From Motiliproteus sp. MSK22-1 (lineage in GTDB: Bacteria; Pseudomonadota; Gammaproteobacteria; Pseudomonadales; Balneatricaceae), in assembly GCF_001968815.1 (NCBI RefSeq), contig NZ_MIEQ01000020.1, positions 62,001 to 126,000 of the forward strand: a stretch of DNA of 64,000 nucleotides, given 5' to 3'. The notes under the pieces are model-generated. The model saw only the letters and a list, made by a program, of their open reading frames with translations, ran no database searches and was not told the origin of the DNA. Position numbers and translations under genes: made by a program. The first letter of the stretch is position 1, and each line of letters begins with the position of its first letter. Of this stretch, positions 9,587-19,328 are shown one piece after another.

Positions 9587-9615
9587 TTGCCAGCTGTTTT
9601 TTTCAGGCATAGGAT
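9587..9615 (+). promoter_or_regulatory. Candidate sigma-70 promoter of the beta-ureidopropionase / NCS1 / dihydropyrimidinase operon
   Basis: TTGCCA (9587-9592), 17-base spacer, TAGGAT (9610-9615). It is bracketed by the two operator dyads, the downstream one starting at the last base of the -10. This would give a leader of roughly 400 bases before the first enzyme gene. Confidence 0.5.
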
Positions 9616-9630
9616 TTACCAAAAGGTAAA
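9615..9630. promoter_or_regulatory. RutR-type operator, downstream site (perfect half-sites)
   Basis: TTTACC-AAAA-GGTAAA: perfect 6-bp half-sites. It abuts the candidate -10 element, a position suited to repression. Same dyad as at 25183, 33194 and others. Confidence 0.8.
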
Positions 9631-9799
9631 AATAAGAATTCTAATGATGGAATCAGATTGACCCTTATCTGCATCCAGCCCGTCAACGCTGGCTTCGATA
9701 AGTAATATCGATTCCTGAAGACCATAGCGCCCAGATCGTTACCGATGTAGCAGCAAACACCAGCCTGCATCAAAAAAGGGTCATAGACGGAGGCACCAG

Positions 9800-10033
9800 A
9801 TGGATGCAACGTTGCTCAGATCAGGGTCATTTCCCTGTCAACTTTTTGGATTGCTTTCAAACGCGGCCTATGGCGCGCTAAAATCTCCCTTGTTTCTTAC
9901 CAATACCTCACCCTACTGCATAACTCACTTAGCTGTATCTGGTTTGACCATCTCCAACCGTTGGCTGGAGAGATTTTCATGCCTATTGCAAACAGGAAAC
10001 AGAGAATTACTGATAGAAGGATCAAGATCATGA
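9800..10033 (+). CDS. Possible 77-residue leader ORF coupled to beta-ureidopropionase
   Basis: An open frame of 77 codons beginning ATG 9800 with GGAGG six bases upstream; its TGA overlaps the ATG of the next gene as ATGA (10030-10033). The product (MDATLLRSGSFPCQLFGLLS...) resembles no family I know and has no clear domain or signal sequence. It lies inside the long leader of the operon. It may be a real small protein, a translated leader coupling expression, or chance. Confidence 0.3.
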   Translation: MDATLLRSGSFPCQLFGLLSNAAYGALKSPLFLTNTSPYCITHLAVSGLTISNRWLERFSCLLQTGNRELLIEGSRS

Positions 10034-10902
10034 GAAAACTAAAATGTGGACTTATCCAAATGGCGCTCAAAGGAGAGACATCTGGAACCCCGGAACAGAT
10101 CCGCACGCAGATGCTGGAAGCCCACATTCCACTCATTGATCAAGCGGGTGAACAGGGCGTACAGGTACTCTGTTTTCAAGAGGTTTTTACCCAACCCTAT
10201 TTTTGTCCCAGCCAGGATAGTAAATGGTACGCCGCTGCAGAACGTATTCCTGAAGGACATACCGTACAGCTGATGCAAGGCTATGCAAAAAAGCACAAGA
10301 TGGTGATTGTCGTTCCAATCTATGAGGAAGAAATGCCCGGCGTCTATTACAATACTGCGGCTGTCATCGATGCTGATGGTTCCTATCTGGGCAAATACCG
10401 TAAAAATCACATACCGGATGTTGCTCCTGGATTTTGGGAAAAGCTCTATTTTAAACCCGGCAACTGTGGCTACCCGGTATTTGACACCGCCTACTGCAAG
10501 CTCGGAGTCTACATCTGCTATGACCGCCATTTCCCGGAAGGATGGCGAGCCTTAGCCCTCAATGGAGCTGAGTATATCGTCAACCCATCCGCCACAGTTG
10601 CCGGTAAAAGCAAATACTTGTGGGAGCTGGAACAACCCGCTGCCGCAGCAGCCAATGGGGTATTTATAGGGGCAATCAACAGGGTTGGTAAAGAAGCCCC
10701 CTGGGATGACAAAATGGGCGAATTTTACGGTTCCAGTTATATTGCAAATCCGTTAGGTCAAATCGAAGCTCAGGCCAGTTACGATCAGGATGAGCTACTG
10801 GTGCATGAGATTGATCTTGATCAGATAAAAAACGTCCGTAACGGCTGGCAATTCTTCCGGGATCGTCGCCCTGAGAGCTATAACGAGTTGGTTGAAGCTT
10901 AA
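10030..10902 (+). CDS. Beta-ureidopropionase (N-carbamoyl-beta-alanine amidohydrolase, nitrilase fold)
   Basis: Third step of reductive pyrimidine catabolism: hydrolyses N-carbamoyl-beta-alanine (or N-carbamoyl-3-aminoisobutyrate) to the beta-amino acid, CO2 and ammonia. The 290-residue carbon-nitrogen hydrolase has the Glu-Lys-Cys triad: Glu in LCFQEVFTQPYF (near 47), Lys in KYRKNHIPD (near 121), Cys in GVYICYDRHFPEGW (near 162). The stretch FWEKLYFKPGNCGYPVFDT is very like eukaryotic beta-ureidopropionase. I chose ATG 10030 (MRKLKCGLIQMAL), with AGAAGGA upstream; an in-frame start at 9961 would add 23 unsupported residues. First enzyme of an operon with transporter and dihydropyrimidinase. 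Confidence 0.9.
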   Translation: MRKLKCGLIQMALKGETSGTPEQIRTQMLEAHIPLIDQAGEQGVQVLCFQEVFTQPYFCPSQDSKWYAAAERIPEGHTVQLMQGYAKKHKMVIVVPIYEEEMPGVYYNTAAVIDADGSYLGKYRKNHIPDVAPGFWEKLYFKPGNCGYPVFDTAYCKLGVYICYDRHFPEGWRALALNGAEYIVNPSATVAGKSKYLWELEQPAAAAANGVFIGAINRVGKEAPWDDKMGEFYGSSYIANPLGQIEAQASYDQDELLVHEIDLDQIKNVRNGWQFFRDRRPESYNELVEA

Positions 10903-11015
10903 ATAAGCCAGCGATAAAAACTGGACCACAACACCAGCCGATGCGACATCGCTGAAGAGAAGGTTAAACCGTCGCTGATAAAAAAACAGTCAATAATAAA
11001 AAACGAGGATGCACT

Positions 11016-12554
11016 ATGAGTACCAATAGCGCTGGGAGTACCAATAGAGCAGGAGGTAGCGGCAAAGCCGGCACTTCATCTGCTGTCAGGGTAGGAGAGT
11101 TCTTCGAGCTTGATACCGGTCCCGATGTCAGTGATAGCGATCACTATAACGAAGATATAGCTCCAACGAGAGTAAAGGAGCGAACCTGGTCCACCTGGAA
11201 CGTAGCGGCTCTTTGGGTTGGTATGGCTATTTGTGTACCAACCTACACCCTTGGTGGTGTTTTAACCGCTTACTTTGGACTCTCTGTTGGCGAAGCATTA
11301 ATTACTATCCTCGTTGCCAATATGGTGGTACTGGTCCCCCTGACTCTTAATGCCTATGCAGGTACCAAATACGGCATTCCCTTTCCAGTGTTGCTACGTT
11401 CATCCTTTGGTATTCTGGGTTCAAATATTCCCTGCCTGATTAGAGCATTAGTTGCCTGTGGCTGGTTCGGAATCCAAACGATGTTTGGCGGCCTTGCGAT
11501 CCACATTCTTCTTTCCAATATACTGCCAGGATGGGAAAGTCTGGGCAGTACCGGTGAAGTCATCGGCTTCTTTGTCTTCCTGGTGATGAACCTGTACATC
11601 GTTATCAAAGGCGCTGAATCCATCAAAATAATGGAAACCCTGTCAGCACCTCTGTTACTGGCTGTGAGCATCGGCTTAATGATGTGGGCAACACCACAAA
11701 TATCACTGACTGAAATTTTGTCCACCCCCGCCAACCGTCCGGAAGAGGCTTCATTCTGGGGATACTTCTTTGGCGGACTGACAGCGATGGTTGGTTTCTG
11801 GGCCACATTGTCCCTGAATATTCCAGACTTCAGCCGCTACGTTAAATCTCAGAAAGACCAGATTGCCGGGCAAATCATCGGCCTGCCACTGACCATGTTT
11901 TTCTTCGCGGCTCTTGGTGTAGTACTGACGGCAGCCTCAACCACTCTGGTCGGTGAAACAATCTCTGATCCGGTAACACTGATCGGAAAAATCGACAGTC
12001 CATTTTGGGTTGTGATCGCTATGGTGATGATCATTATCGCCACCCTGTCCACTAATACAGCGGCCAACATCGTCTCTCCTACGAATGATTTTCAGAACAT
12101 CGCCCCCAAGAAGATCAATCAGACCCGCGGAGTTCTGCTCACCGGTGCTGTTGGTATTCTGCTGATGGGATGGGAATTACTTAAAAAACTGGGTTTAATC
12201 GAATCAGATGTTAGTGTCGAAGCCATGTATACCGGCTGGCTACTAGGCTACTCAAGCCTGCTAGGGCCTATTGCAGGCATCATGATTGTCGATTATTTCA
12301 TCATTAAACGTCAGTTTCTGAATCTGCCTGAACTGTATAAAACCCATGGTATTTACGCCGGTATTAACAGCGCCGGAATGATCGCCTTTGTAGTTCCTGT
12401 GATTCTCACCATTTTTTCACTGACCACTGGCACACTGAGCTGGTTCTATGACTATGGCTGGTTTACCGGTTCCATCCTCGGTGGTCTGTTGTATTGGGTT
12501 ACTGCCGCCAAACAACCAGATACCTTACAGGAAGGGGTTACTCTGGGTAACTGA
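11016..12554 (+). CDS. NCS1-family nucleobase:cation symporter
   Basis: Inner-membrane importer of the NCS1 (cytosine/uracil/allantoin/hydantoin) family, about 12 membrane helices over 512 residues. After a hydrophilic, Ser/Gly-rich N-terminus (1-55) comes the family signature WSTWNVAALWVGMAICVPTYTL; later segments include FPVLLRSSFGILGSNIP and SPTNDFQNIAPKKIN. The N-terminal tail is longer than usual. Position between beta-ureidopropionase and dihydropyrimidinase suggests uracil, thymine or dihydropyrimidine as substrate, but NCS1 specificity cannot be read from the sequence. Confidence 0.9.
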   Translation: MSTNSAGSTNRAGGSGKAGTSSAVRVGEFFELDTGPDVSDSDHYNEDIAPTRVKERTWSTWNVAALWVGMAICVPTYTLGGVLTAYFGLSVGEALITILVANMVVLVPLTLNAYAGTKYGIPFPVLLRSSFGILGSNIPCLIRALVACGWFGIQTMFGGLAIHILLSNILPGWESLGSTGEVIGFFVFLVMNLYIVIKGAESIKIMETLSAPLLLAVSIGLMMWATPQISLTEILSTPANRPEEASFWGYFFGGLTAMVGFWATLSLNIPDFSRYVKSQKDQIAGQIIGLPLTMFFFAALGVVLTAASTTLVGETISDPVTLIGKIDSPFWVVIAMVMIIIATLSTNTAANIVSPTNDFQNIAPKKINQTRGVLLTGAVGILLMGWELLKKLGLIESDVSVEAMYTGWLLGYSSLLGPIAGIMIVDYFIIKRQFLNLPELYKTHGIYAGINSAGMIAFVVPVILTIFSLTTGTLSWFYDYGWFTGSILGGLLYWVTAAKQPDTLQEGVTLGN

Positions 12555-12716
12555 TAAAGCGCTAATCATCGCTGGCGTTAGTACTCAACGGTGAGCTTCG
12601 GATCGGAGCTCACTTCATTCTTAGTTCAATTGTGAGAATCGATCTTTGATTTTCAGGGCATGTCATTGCCTCATCAACCATTTAATCAACTACTTGAACA
12701 GCTAAATCGTTAATAA

Positions 12717-14201
<1,485 letters not shown>

Positions 14202-14300
14202 AACCGTCCCTGCAGCCATCAGTATTTGCTGAACGGTTTTCAACTTCATGAGGGGGTTGAGAATCAATCAGGAAATCGTCGCGCAAGCGTCGTCCTTTTA

Positions 14301-14333
14301 GGGGGGGTGGGAAATCCCCCCCCCCTTTTTTTT
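14301..14333 (+). terminator. Terminator with a homopolymeric G/C stem after dihydropyrimidinase
   Basis: GGGGGGGTGGG, a short AAAT loop, ten C residues (14316-14325) and eight T residues. It fits a strong rho-independent terminator for the operon that starts near 9622. The C10 run is unusual and should be prone to slippage. Confidence 0.8.
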
Positions 14334-14398
14334 CTTCCAGCCACTAGTCCAACCATTCACATTGAGTTACATCAGTGTCGCAACGAAAGGAGCAAATC

Positions 14399-14842
14399 AT
14401 GATCTGGCTTAGCGTCATCATCGTACTCACCGCTGGGGCCATGTTGCCGATGCAGGCTGGCGTCAATGCCCAATTAGCCCGCAGTGGTGGCCATGCACTA
14501 TGGGCATCCGGCGCCTCCTTTTTTGTCGGCACCCTGGCATTGTTAATCGTTTACACCGGTCTTCGTCATCCATGGCCTGGAATAATGCAGCTTAAAGAAG
14601 CCCCTTATTGGGCCTGGACCGGTGGATTAATGGGTGCTTTTTTTGTTACCAGCATGGTTTTTTTTGCTCCCAGGCTTGGAGCAACAACACTGCTTGCATT
14701 AGTCATTGCCGGACAGATGAGCGCTTCTCTGGTGTTGGATCATTTTGGGGCCTTGGGCTTTAATACTCAGGAAATTAATATCTGGCGAATTGTCGGCGTT
14801 CTGTTAATCGCAGCAGGGGTAGTACTGGTAAAAAAATTCTGA
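14399..14842 (+). CDS. YdcZ-like (DUF606) small membrane transporter
   Basis: A 147-residue protein with about five hydrophobic helices, typical of the DMT-superfamily DUF606/YdcZ group: opening IIVLTAGAMLPMQAGVNAQL, ASFFVGTLALL and FAPRLGATTLLALVIAGQM with SLVLDHFGALGF are family landmarks. ATG 14399 has GAAAGGAG six bases upstream; the in-frame start at 14375 is less likely. It lies after the strong terminator, so is probably its own unit. Substrate unknown. Confidence 0.85.
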   Translation: MIWLSVIIVLTAGAMLPMQAGVNAQLARSGGHALWASGASFFVGTLALLIVYTGLRHPWPGIMQLKEAPYWAWTGGLMGAFFVTSMVFFAPRLGATTLLALVIAGQMSASLVLDHFGALGFNTQEINIWRIVGVLLIAAGVVLVKKF

Positions 14843-15201
14843 ATATAAATGCAGAAAAAGTCACTGATTCTTACTATCAGTTTCAACTTAATTATCAGCT
14901 GCCAACGCAGTCGTAGAGCACCCCACGTTAATCAGCTGCTCACTCAACAAAGGAAATAACTCCACCAAACCAGGCCTCTGGCACAATAAAATATGGTTAT
15001 TGTTTTTTCTTCCCGTAACAAGGTTGCTGGATTAACTTGGTTAGGCAATAATGTCCCGATCTATGATTATTGGTTTATATCGCCACATCTAATCTGATTG
15101 GAATGGAAACACCTAATGATTACAAGGACATACCTTCTTTCTTCTCCGCCTGTCTATAAGCTTTTAACTTACACTCTGCACACAGAGGTAGGTATTTTAT
15201 A
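14843..15201. other. Gene-free region of about 360 bases
   Basis: No gene recognised on either strand. Presumably holds the promoter of the secreted protein gene at 15202; no repeat or operator stood out. Confidence 0.5.
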
Positions 15202-15681
15202 ATGGCATATACAAAACGCTTGCTGCTTCAACCGATTCTTTTAATTACTTTGTTAATGCTAGTGTCAGGGGTGCCTATGGCTATTGGAAAAACATTTGTG
15301 CTTTGTTCTCCTTTTGCAGGTACTGCCATCACCGGGGATGGAGAGCCTGCTGCAGGTGTAGAGGTTGAACGTCAATGGACCTGGGGCTGGAACGATGAAT
15401 CAGGTTCCGATCGCACTGTTACCGACGCTCAAGGAAGGTTCTCATTCCCTGTCGTAGAGGGAAGCAGCTTTACCGCCTCGTTCTTACCTCACGAGCCGCA
15501 TGTCAGCCAGCGTATCATCGCCCACACTAAGAACGGTGATGTAGAGATCTGGTTTGCAGCCAAGCGGAGCTATGAGTTAAACAGTGAAATGGATGGCCGA
15601 CCCACTAAAGTGATTTGCAACCTGGATCGAGAGCCCTCAGACGCGGGGCTTTACTGGGGAACCTGCGTGGAAGATAAGTAG
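15202..15681 (+). CDS. Secreted beta-sandwich protein (DUF6795 / carboxypeptidase-regulatory-like), possible lipase immunity protein
   Basis: A 159-residue protein with a signal peptide (basic MAYTKR, hydrophobic core to about residue 27) and a mature part opening FVLCSPFAGTAITGDGEPAAGVEVER, followed by TVTDAQGRFSFP, the pattern of carboxypeptidase-regulatory/transthyretin-like folds and, from memory, of DUF6795. Two cysteines near the C-terminus (VICNLDRE and WGTCVEDK) may form a disulfide. It lies 133 bases before a lipase gene lacking a signal peptide. A periplasmic antagonist of that lipase is a reasonable inference, not shown. Confidence 0.6.
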   Translation: MAYTKRLLLQPILLITLLMLVSGVPMAIGKTFVLCSPFAGTAITGDGEPAAGVEVERQWTWGWNDESGSDRTVTDAQGRFSFPVVEGSSFTASFLPHEPHVSQRIIAHTKNGDVEIWFAAKRSYELNSEMDGRPTKVICNLDREPSDAGLYWGTCVEDK

Positions 15682-15814
15682 TCGCTTGAAAATGGCGTTT
15701 GAATCCCCGTTAAAGGACGCTTGAGATATCCAGAAAACATAGTGAACTGCGATACGGTTGCCATAGCAACTCAGGATCGTAGAACTTTAATTTAAGTTCA
15801 GGGAGTTATAACCA

Positions 15815-16966
15815 ATGAAATCGCTCGAACCACTTATTGCTGCTAAGTTAGCAGACGGTGTTTACGGAATTAGGGAAGATAACAACGTTGCACGAGGTAT
15901 TGCTGGCCGAGGTGTCAGCGGTTTGAACGAGTTCTTCGATATAGGAAGTGCAGTTATCGCCCAGGGCGTATCGGGGATGGGTCCTGTCAGTAAGGCCTCC
16001 GGCTTTGCTCTTGTTCTACAGGGAAAAGGACCGCGGCAAGGAGAAATGGCGGTAGTCGCACGAGGAACCGCAACGGGTTATGACTGGTTAAGTAATCTAA
16101 ACGTCACAACGGATCGGGGTCCGTCCGGCTACAAAGTACACGCAGGGTTTAAAAAGGTTTTCTCATCCGTTGATAGTGCCATCAATGATGCACTTAAAGG
16201 TAAAAACCCATCCCGTATTCACTGTGTTGGTCATAGTCTGGGTGGCGCTGTAGCCAATCTGGCCGCCTCAAAGCTGGCAGGAGAAGGACACGGTGTTTCA
16301 CTTTATACCTTCGGGGCTCCCCGTGTCGGTATGCAAGACATGGCTCAGTACCTTGTAACTAAACTGGGAGAAGAAAATATCCACAGGGTCTACAACCCAT
16401 CAGATGTGGTACCCATGATTCCTATCCATCCCTTTCTCCACGCACCTACCGCCAGAGATGGTCTGCGGGTAAAAACCGGCGGAAGCTTGTTTTCCCTGAA
16501 TGCTCACTACATGTCCAGCTACACCCCTGCTGTAGCTAACATGACCTGGAAGTCCCTGGCTGCTGCATCCACCGCTACACCACTGCATATCAGTGTCGAT
16601 CAGTGGATAGACAAGGCCGAGGAATATGTAAAAATTCCTGGATCCAGTATGGCTATGTGGGCCTTAGGTCACGCACTTAAAGGCCTGATGGAGCTGGCAC
16701 GTGTTGTCGGTGCAGCCACCTATATTGTTGGCTCGACAGTGGTTGATATCGTCGCATCGATGTTAATGAAAGCCGTTAACCTGTCAAAAGCTATTGGTGA
16801 AAAAATCATGCGCTGGGTTGGCCTGGTCATGAAATATGCCGGAAAGGCGGTTAATACTGGTAAAAACATAACTCAGGCATTTTTGCAGTGGGTACTTGAA
16901 CTATTGATGCGGCCGCTGATTTCACTCGCATGGCGGGCGATTGAAAATGGTATGCGAGGCTATTAA
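15815..16966 (+). CDS. Class 3 lipase family protein, candidate antibacterial phospholipase effector
   Basis: An alpha/beta-hydrolase of the lipase 3 family. Nucleophile elbow GHSLGG puts the serine at residue 141, with Asp197 (NPSDVVPMIP) and His231 (LNAHYMSSY) as the likely triad; FGAPRVG is the other family motif. Residues 270-383 form several hydrophobic or amphipathic helices and contain no known domain. There is no signal peptide. Paired with an upstream exported protein, it resembles type VI Tle effector/immunity pairs, but no delivery genes are adjacent. An ordinary intracellular or surface lipase is the alternative. Confidence 0.75.
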   Translation: MKSLEPLIAAKLADGVYGIREDNNVARGIAGRGVSGLNEFFDIGSAVIAQGVSGMGPVSKASGFALVLQGKGPRQGEMAVVARGTATGYDWLSNLNVTTDRGPSGYKVHAGFKKVFSSVDSAINDALKGKNPSRIHCVGHSLGGAVANLAASKLAGEGHGVSLYTFGAPRVGMQDMAQYLVTKLGEENIHRVYNPSDVVPMIPIHPFLHAPTARDGLRVKTGGSLFSLNAHYMSSYTPAVANMTWKSLAAASTATPLHISVDQWIDKAEEYVKIPGSSMAMWALGHALKGLMELARVVGAATYIVGSTVVDIVASMLMKAVNLSKAIGEKIMRWVGLVMKYAGKAVNTGKNITQAFLQWVLELLMRPLISLAWRAIENGMRGY

Positions 16967-17017
16967 GGGCTCTTAAGAACACTGTTACAGCCATTAACGG
17001 CGTAATAGATTGCTTCA

Positions 17018-17039
17018 GGCCACCCGCTGACGGGTGGCC
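17018..17039. terminator. Strong hairpin after the lipase gene
   Basis: Perfect 9-bp stem GGCCACCCG/CGGGTGGCC around a CTGA loop. No T-run follows directly, so termination is likely but not certain. Confidence 0.55.
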
Positions 17040-17081
17040 CATCTTGGCAACAGGCTTTTTAGAGGCAATCACAGCCATCAC

Positions 17082-17441
17082 TTTTGCATATCCTGCTCAG
17101 CGCTTTCTCACAACCTGAGTTACTCTAAACTCTGATTGTGACTCCGTTTACCATGCCTTGCCGAAGAAACCTACAAACAGTCCCAGGGGCCTCCAAGGGC
17201 TCAACTGACAACATCAGGGACCTGTTCGCAGCGTCCCTGAAGACTCTCTCAGGACTTACCGTAAACGCTGTACTACACTGAATATCAAGACAAATCAGAT
17301 TGGATCAAAGCAACGAAGACCACGATAGGAAGAACGTATAACCGACTCACTCAAGGTCGCCTGCAACACCCGAATATTTAGCGCCAGAATGTGCAAGGTC
17401 AGCGCCTTAAGAATTGACAGCTCGGTTCAAGGAGAAAACAG
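17082..17441. other. Gene-free region of about 360 bases
   Basis: No gene or RNA recognised between the lipase hairpin and the binding-protein gene. It should contain the promoter for 17442. Confidence 0.4.
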
Positions 17442-18257
17442 ATGAGGCTCAAACAACCTAATGTCATAGCCCTCTTTTTTACACTCGTAGGATTACTGAG
17501 CACTTCCGTATCAGCCGCCCCAATTCCGGTTACTGTCTACGCAGACAATAGCTACCCGCCTTACTCTTATTCAGAGAATGGTGAAGTTAAAGGGCTCTAT
17601 GCACAAATTCTAAAAGTAGCATTTTCACGTATGCCGGATTATGCCATAAAAATCCAGGCAGTCCCTTGGAAACGAGGCCTGAGAATGCTCGAATCCGGTA
17701 CAGGGTTTGCTCTCTATCCCCCTTATTTTCATCTTCAGAAAAGACCCTATATATGGCCCTATTCACTCCCCATCCTAGACGAACGCGTGGTGGTGTTCTG
17801 TCAGGACAAAGTCCTGTCTGAGAATCCTCGCTCTCGCTGGCCAAAGGATTACTATGGCCTCACTATTGGCATTAACGCAGGCTTTCATCTGGGAGGGGAA
17901 GAATTCTGGCAGGCGGTCAACAATGGGAAAATAAAAGTCATTGAGACCAATAGCAATAGCCAAAGCTTAAACGTTCTGGGACTTGGCCGGACAGACTGCT
18001 ATATCAATGATCGTCTGTCTATTCAGATGGAATTGAAACGGTTAGAAAGCCAGGGTAAATATGCCCCTGGTGACAAGCACGCTCATTTAGTCGAGGGAGC
18101 AACCATCACTTTGGAGCAGGGATTTCTGGGATACACCGACAGGGATAATGGAAAATTTGCGTTTAAGCCAGACTTTCAAAAACAGTTTGATGTGCAAATC
18201 TATGAAATGCGCCGCAGCGGCGAACTTCAGAACATTATAGATCAGTTCACTTACTGA
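17442..18257 (+). CDS. Periplasmic solute-binding protein (SBP_bac_3 family)
   Basis: A 271-residue exported protein with a signal peptide (MRLKQPNVIALFFTLVGLLS, cleavage near SVSAAP at about 25) and the bacterial extracellular solute-binding family 3 fold, opening with VYADNSYPPYSYSENGEVKGLYAQIL. Such proteins bind polar amino acids or related small solutes. AAGGAG precedes the ATG. No ABC permease or ATPase gene is adjacent, so it is an orphan; many marine gammaproteobacteria encode such orphans, and a sensory role is possible. Ligand unknown. Confidence 0.82.
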   Translation: MRLKQPNVIALFFTLVGLLSTSVSAAPIPVTVYADNSYPPYSYSENGEVKGLYAQILKVAFSRMPDYAIKIQAVPWKRGLRMLESGTGFALYPPYFHLQKRPYIWPYSLPILDERVVVFCQDKVLSENPRSRWPKDYYGLTIGINAGFHLGGEEFWQAVNNGKIKVIETNSNSQSLNVLGLGRTDCYINDRLSIQMELKRLESQGKYAPGDKHAHLVEGATITLEQGFLGYTDRDNGKFAFKPDFQKQFDVQIYEMRRSGELQNIIDQFTY

Positions 18258-18481
18258 CAATTCAGGGCCATAACTCGGAATCATAAATCAGAGTCACATA
18301 GCGCCAATAGTTGCATCCCGTGATTGCACAATTTATACGCAATCTTGAATCCCCCCCTGAAACTCCAGCGTTCAATCAGTTACTCATAAGTTATCCACAA
18401 GCCAAGTCACTGTTTTTGGGGATATGGCCGGCATATCCTCACCGGAATCAACACCCATAAATCTTGCCGAGCAGATAAAAA

Positions 18482-18973
18482 TCACTCCAATTCCAGCTCT
18501 AACTTCATCTCAAAATTTTGACTTCGATCCAAGGCAATAACCTCACTAAAGGGGACAGAAGATTCTTCATTAGCGCTGATAGCGGGTAGTTTATGTTTCA
18601 GACTATCGAGTATATCCAGATGCTCTTCCGATATATCTACAAAGCGGAATACGATTCCCTCCCGGCTTTTCTCCTTTCTCAGTCTGACAAAGCTAACCTT
18701 GATATCGGTGATAACTATCTCAGGCTTATCTTGCGGCAACAGGGTCAGTTTCTTGAATACCGTTGTTTTCCCGTCCGGGAAAATCCTCTCGATACGGTTA
18801 TCCTGAAACCGCTCCGGCAAATAAAGACTCCCGCCTCGGATGTTCAGGACCAGATAGCCTTTCTTAATGTTGCTCTGGTGGGCAAACGGGTTGGTAAGCG
18901 GCAACACTACGATGCACTCCGCGATGACACGATTGCCACTGAATTTACGTTTATCCGCACCAATCTCAGCCAT
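18482..18973 (-). CDS. PilZ-like domain protein (divergent)
   Basis: A 163-residue soluble protein. The segment RKFSGNRVIAECIV (near 8-21) and LVLNIRGGSLYLPE (near 42-55) resemble the two PilZ landmarks RxxxR and D/NxSxxG, but the c-di-GMP arginine pair is reduced and the second motif is degenerate, so ligand binding is doubtful. The C-terminal third is acidic and ends ELELE. I start at ATG 18973 (MAEIGADK) with AGG upstream; the frame extends to a TTG at 18982. Two diguanylate cyclases are encoded elsewhere in the window. Confidence 0.5.
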   Translation of the reverse strand: MAEIGADKRKFSGNRVIAECIVVLPLTNPFAHQSNIKKGYLVLNIRGGSLYLPERFQDNRIERIFPDGKTTVFKKLTLLPQDKPEIVITDIKVSFVRLRKEKSREGIVFRFVDISEEHLDILDSLKHKLPAISANEESSVPFSEVIALDRSQNFEMKLELELE

Positions 18974-19328
18974 AACTACCAACCTGATTCTCTAGACTTG
19001 CCTCGTTCTAACTAGAGTATATTCACAATTACCGGGAGGATAAAGTCAGTCCGATGATGACAGGCTTTGGAGGAACCTGAAAACAGGCTCCTTTCCAGCC
19101 CCGATATACAGACTATTGAAAACAATTATTCAGCGCTTTTTGTCATCTGTTGCGCTACTGCGGTAATATCGACCATACCCGCAGCTATGGCCTCAACTGC
19201 ACCAAAAATAAACGTAATCCACTACACCTGGATAATCATCCTGTTCATCTAGCTCAGAGTACGGGAATCTTTGAGCTTTTTTGATTGGACTTCTAAGTTT
19301 GAACTTCCAGGGTGCAGGCTCCAAGGCA
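18974..19328. other. Gene-free region between the PilZ-like gene and codA
   Basis: About 355 bases holding the PilZ-like gene promoter and the 3' end of the codA transcript. The short open frames here have no good start or family similarity. Confidence 0.4.
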
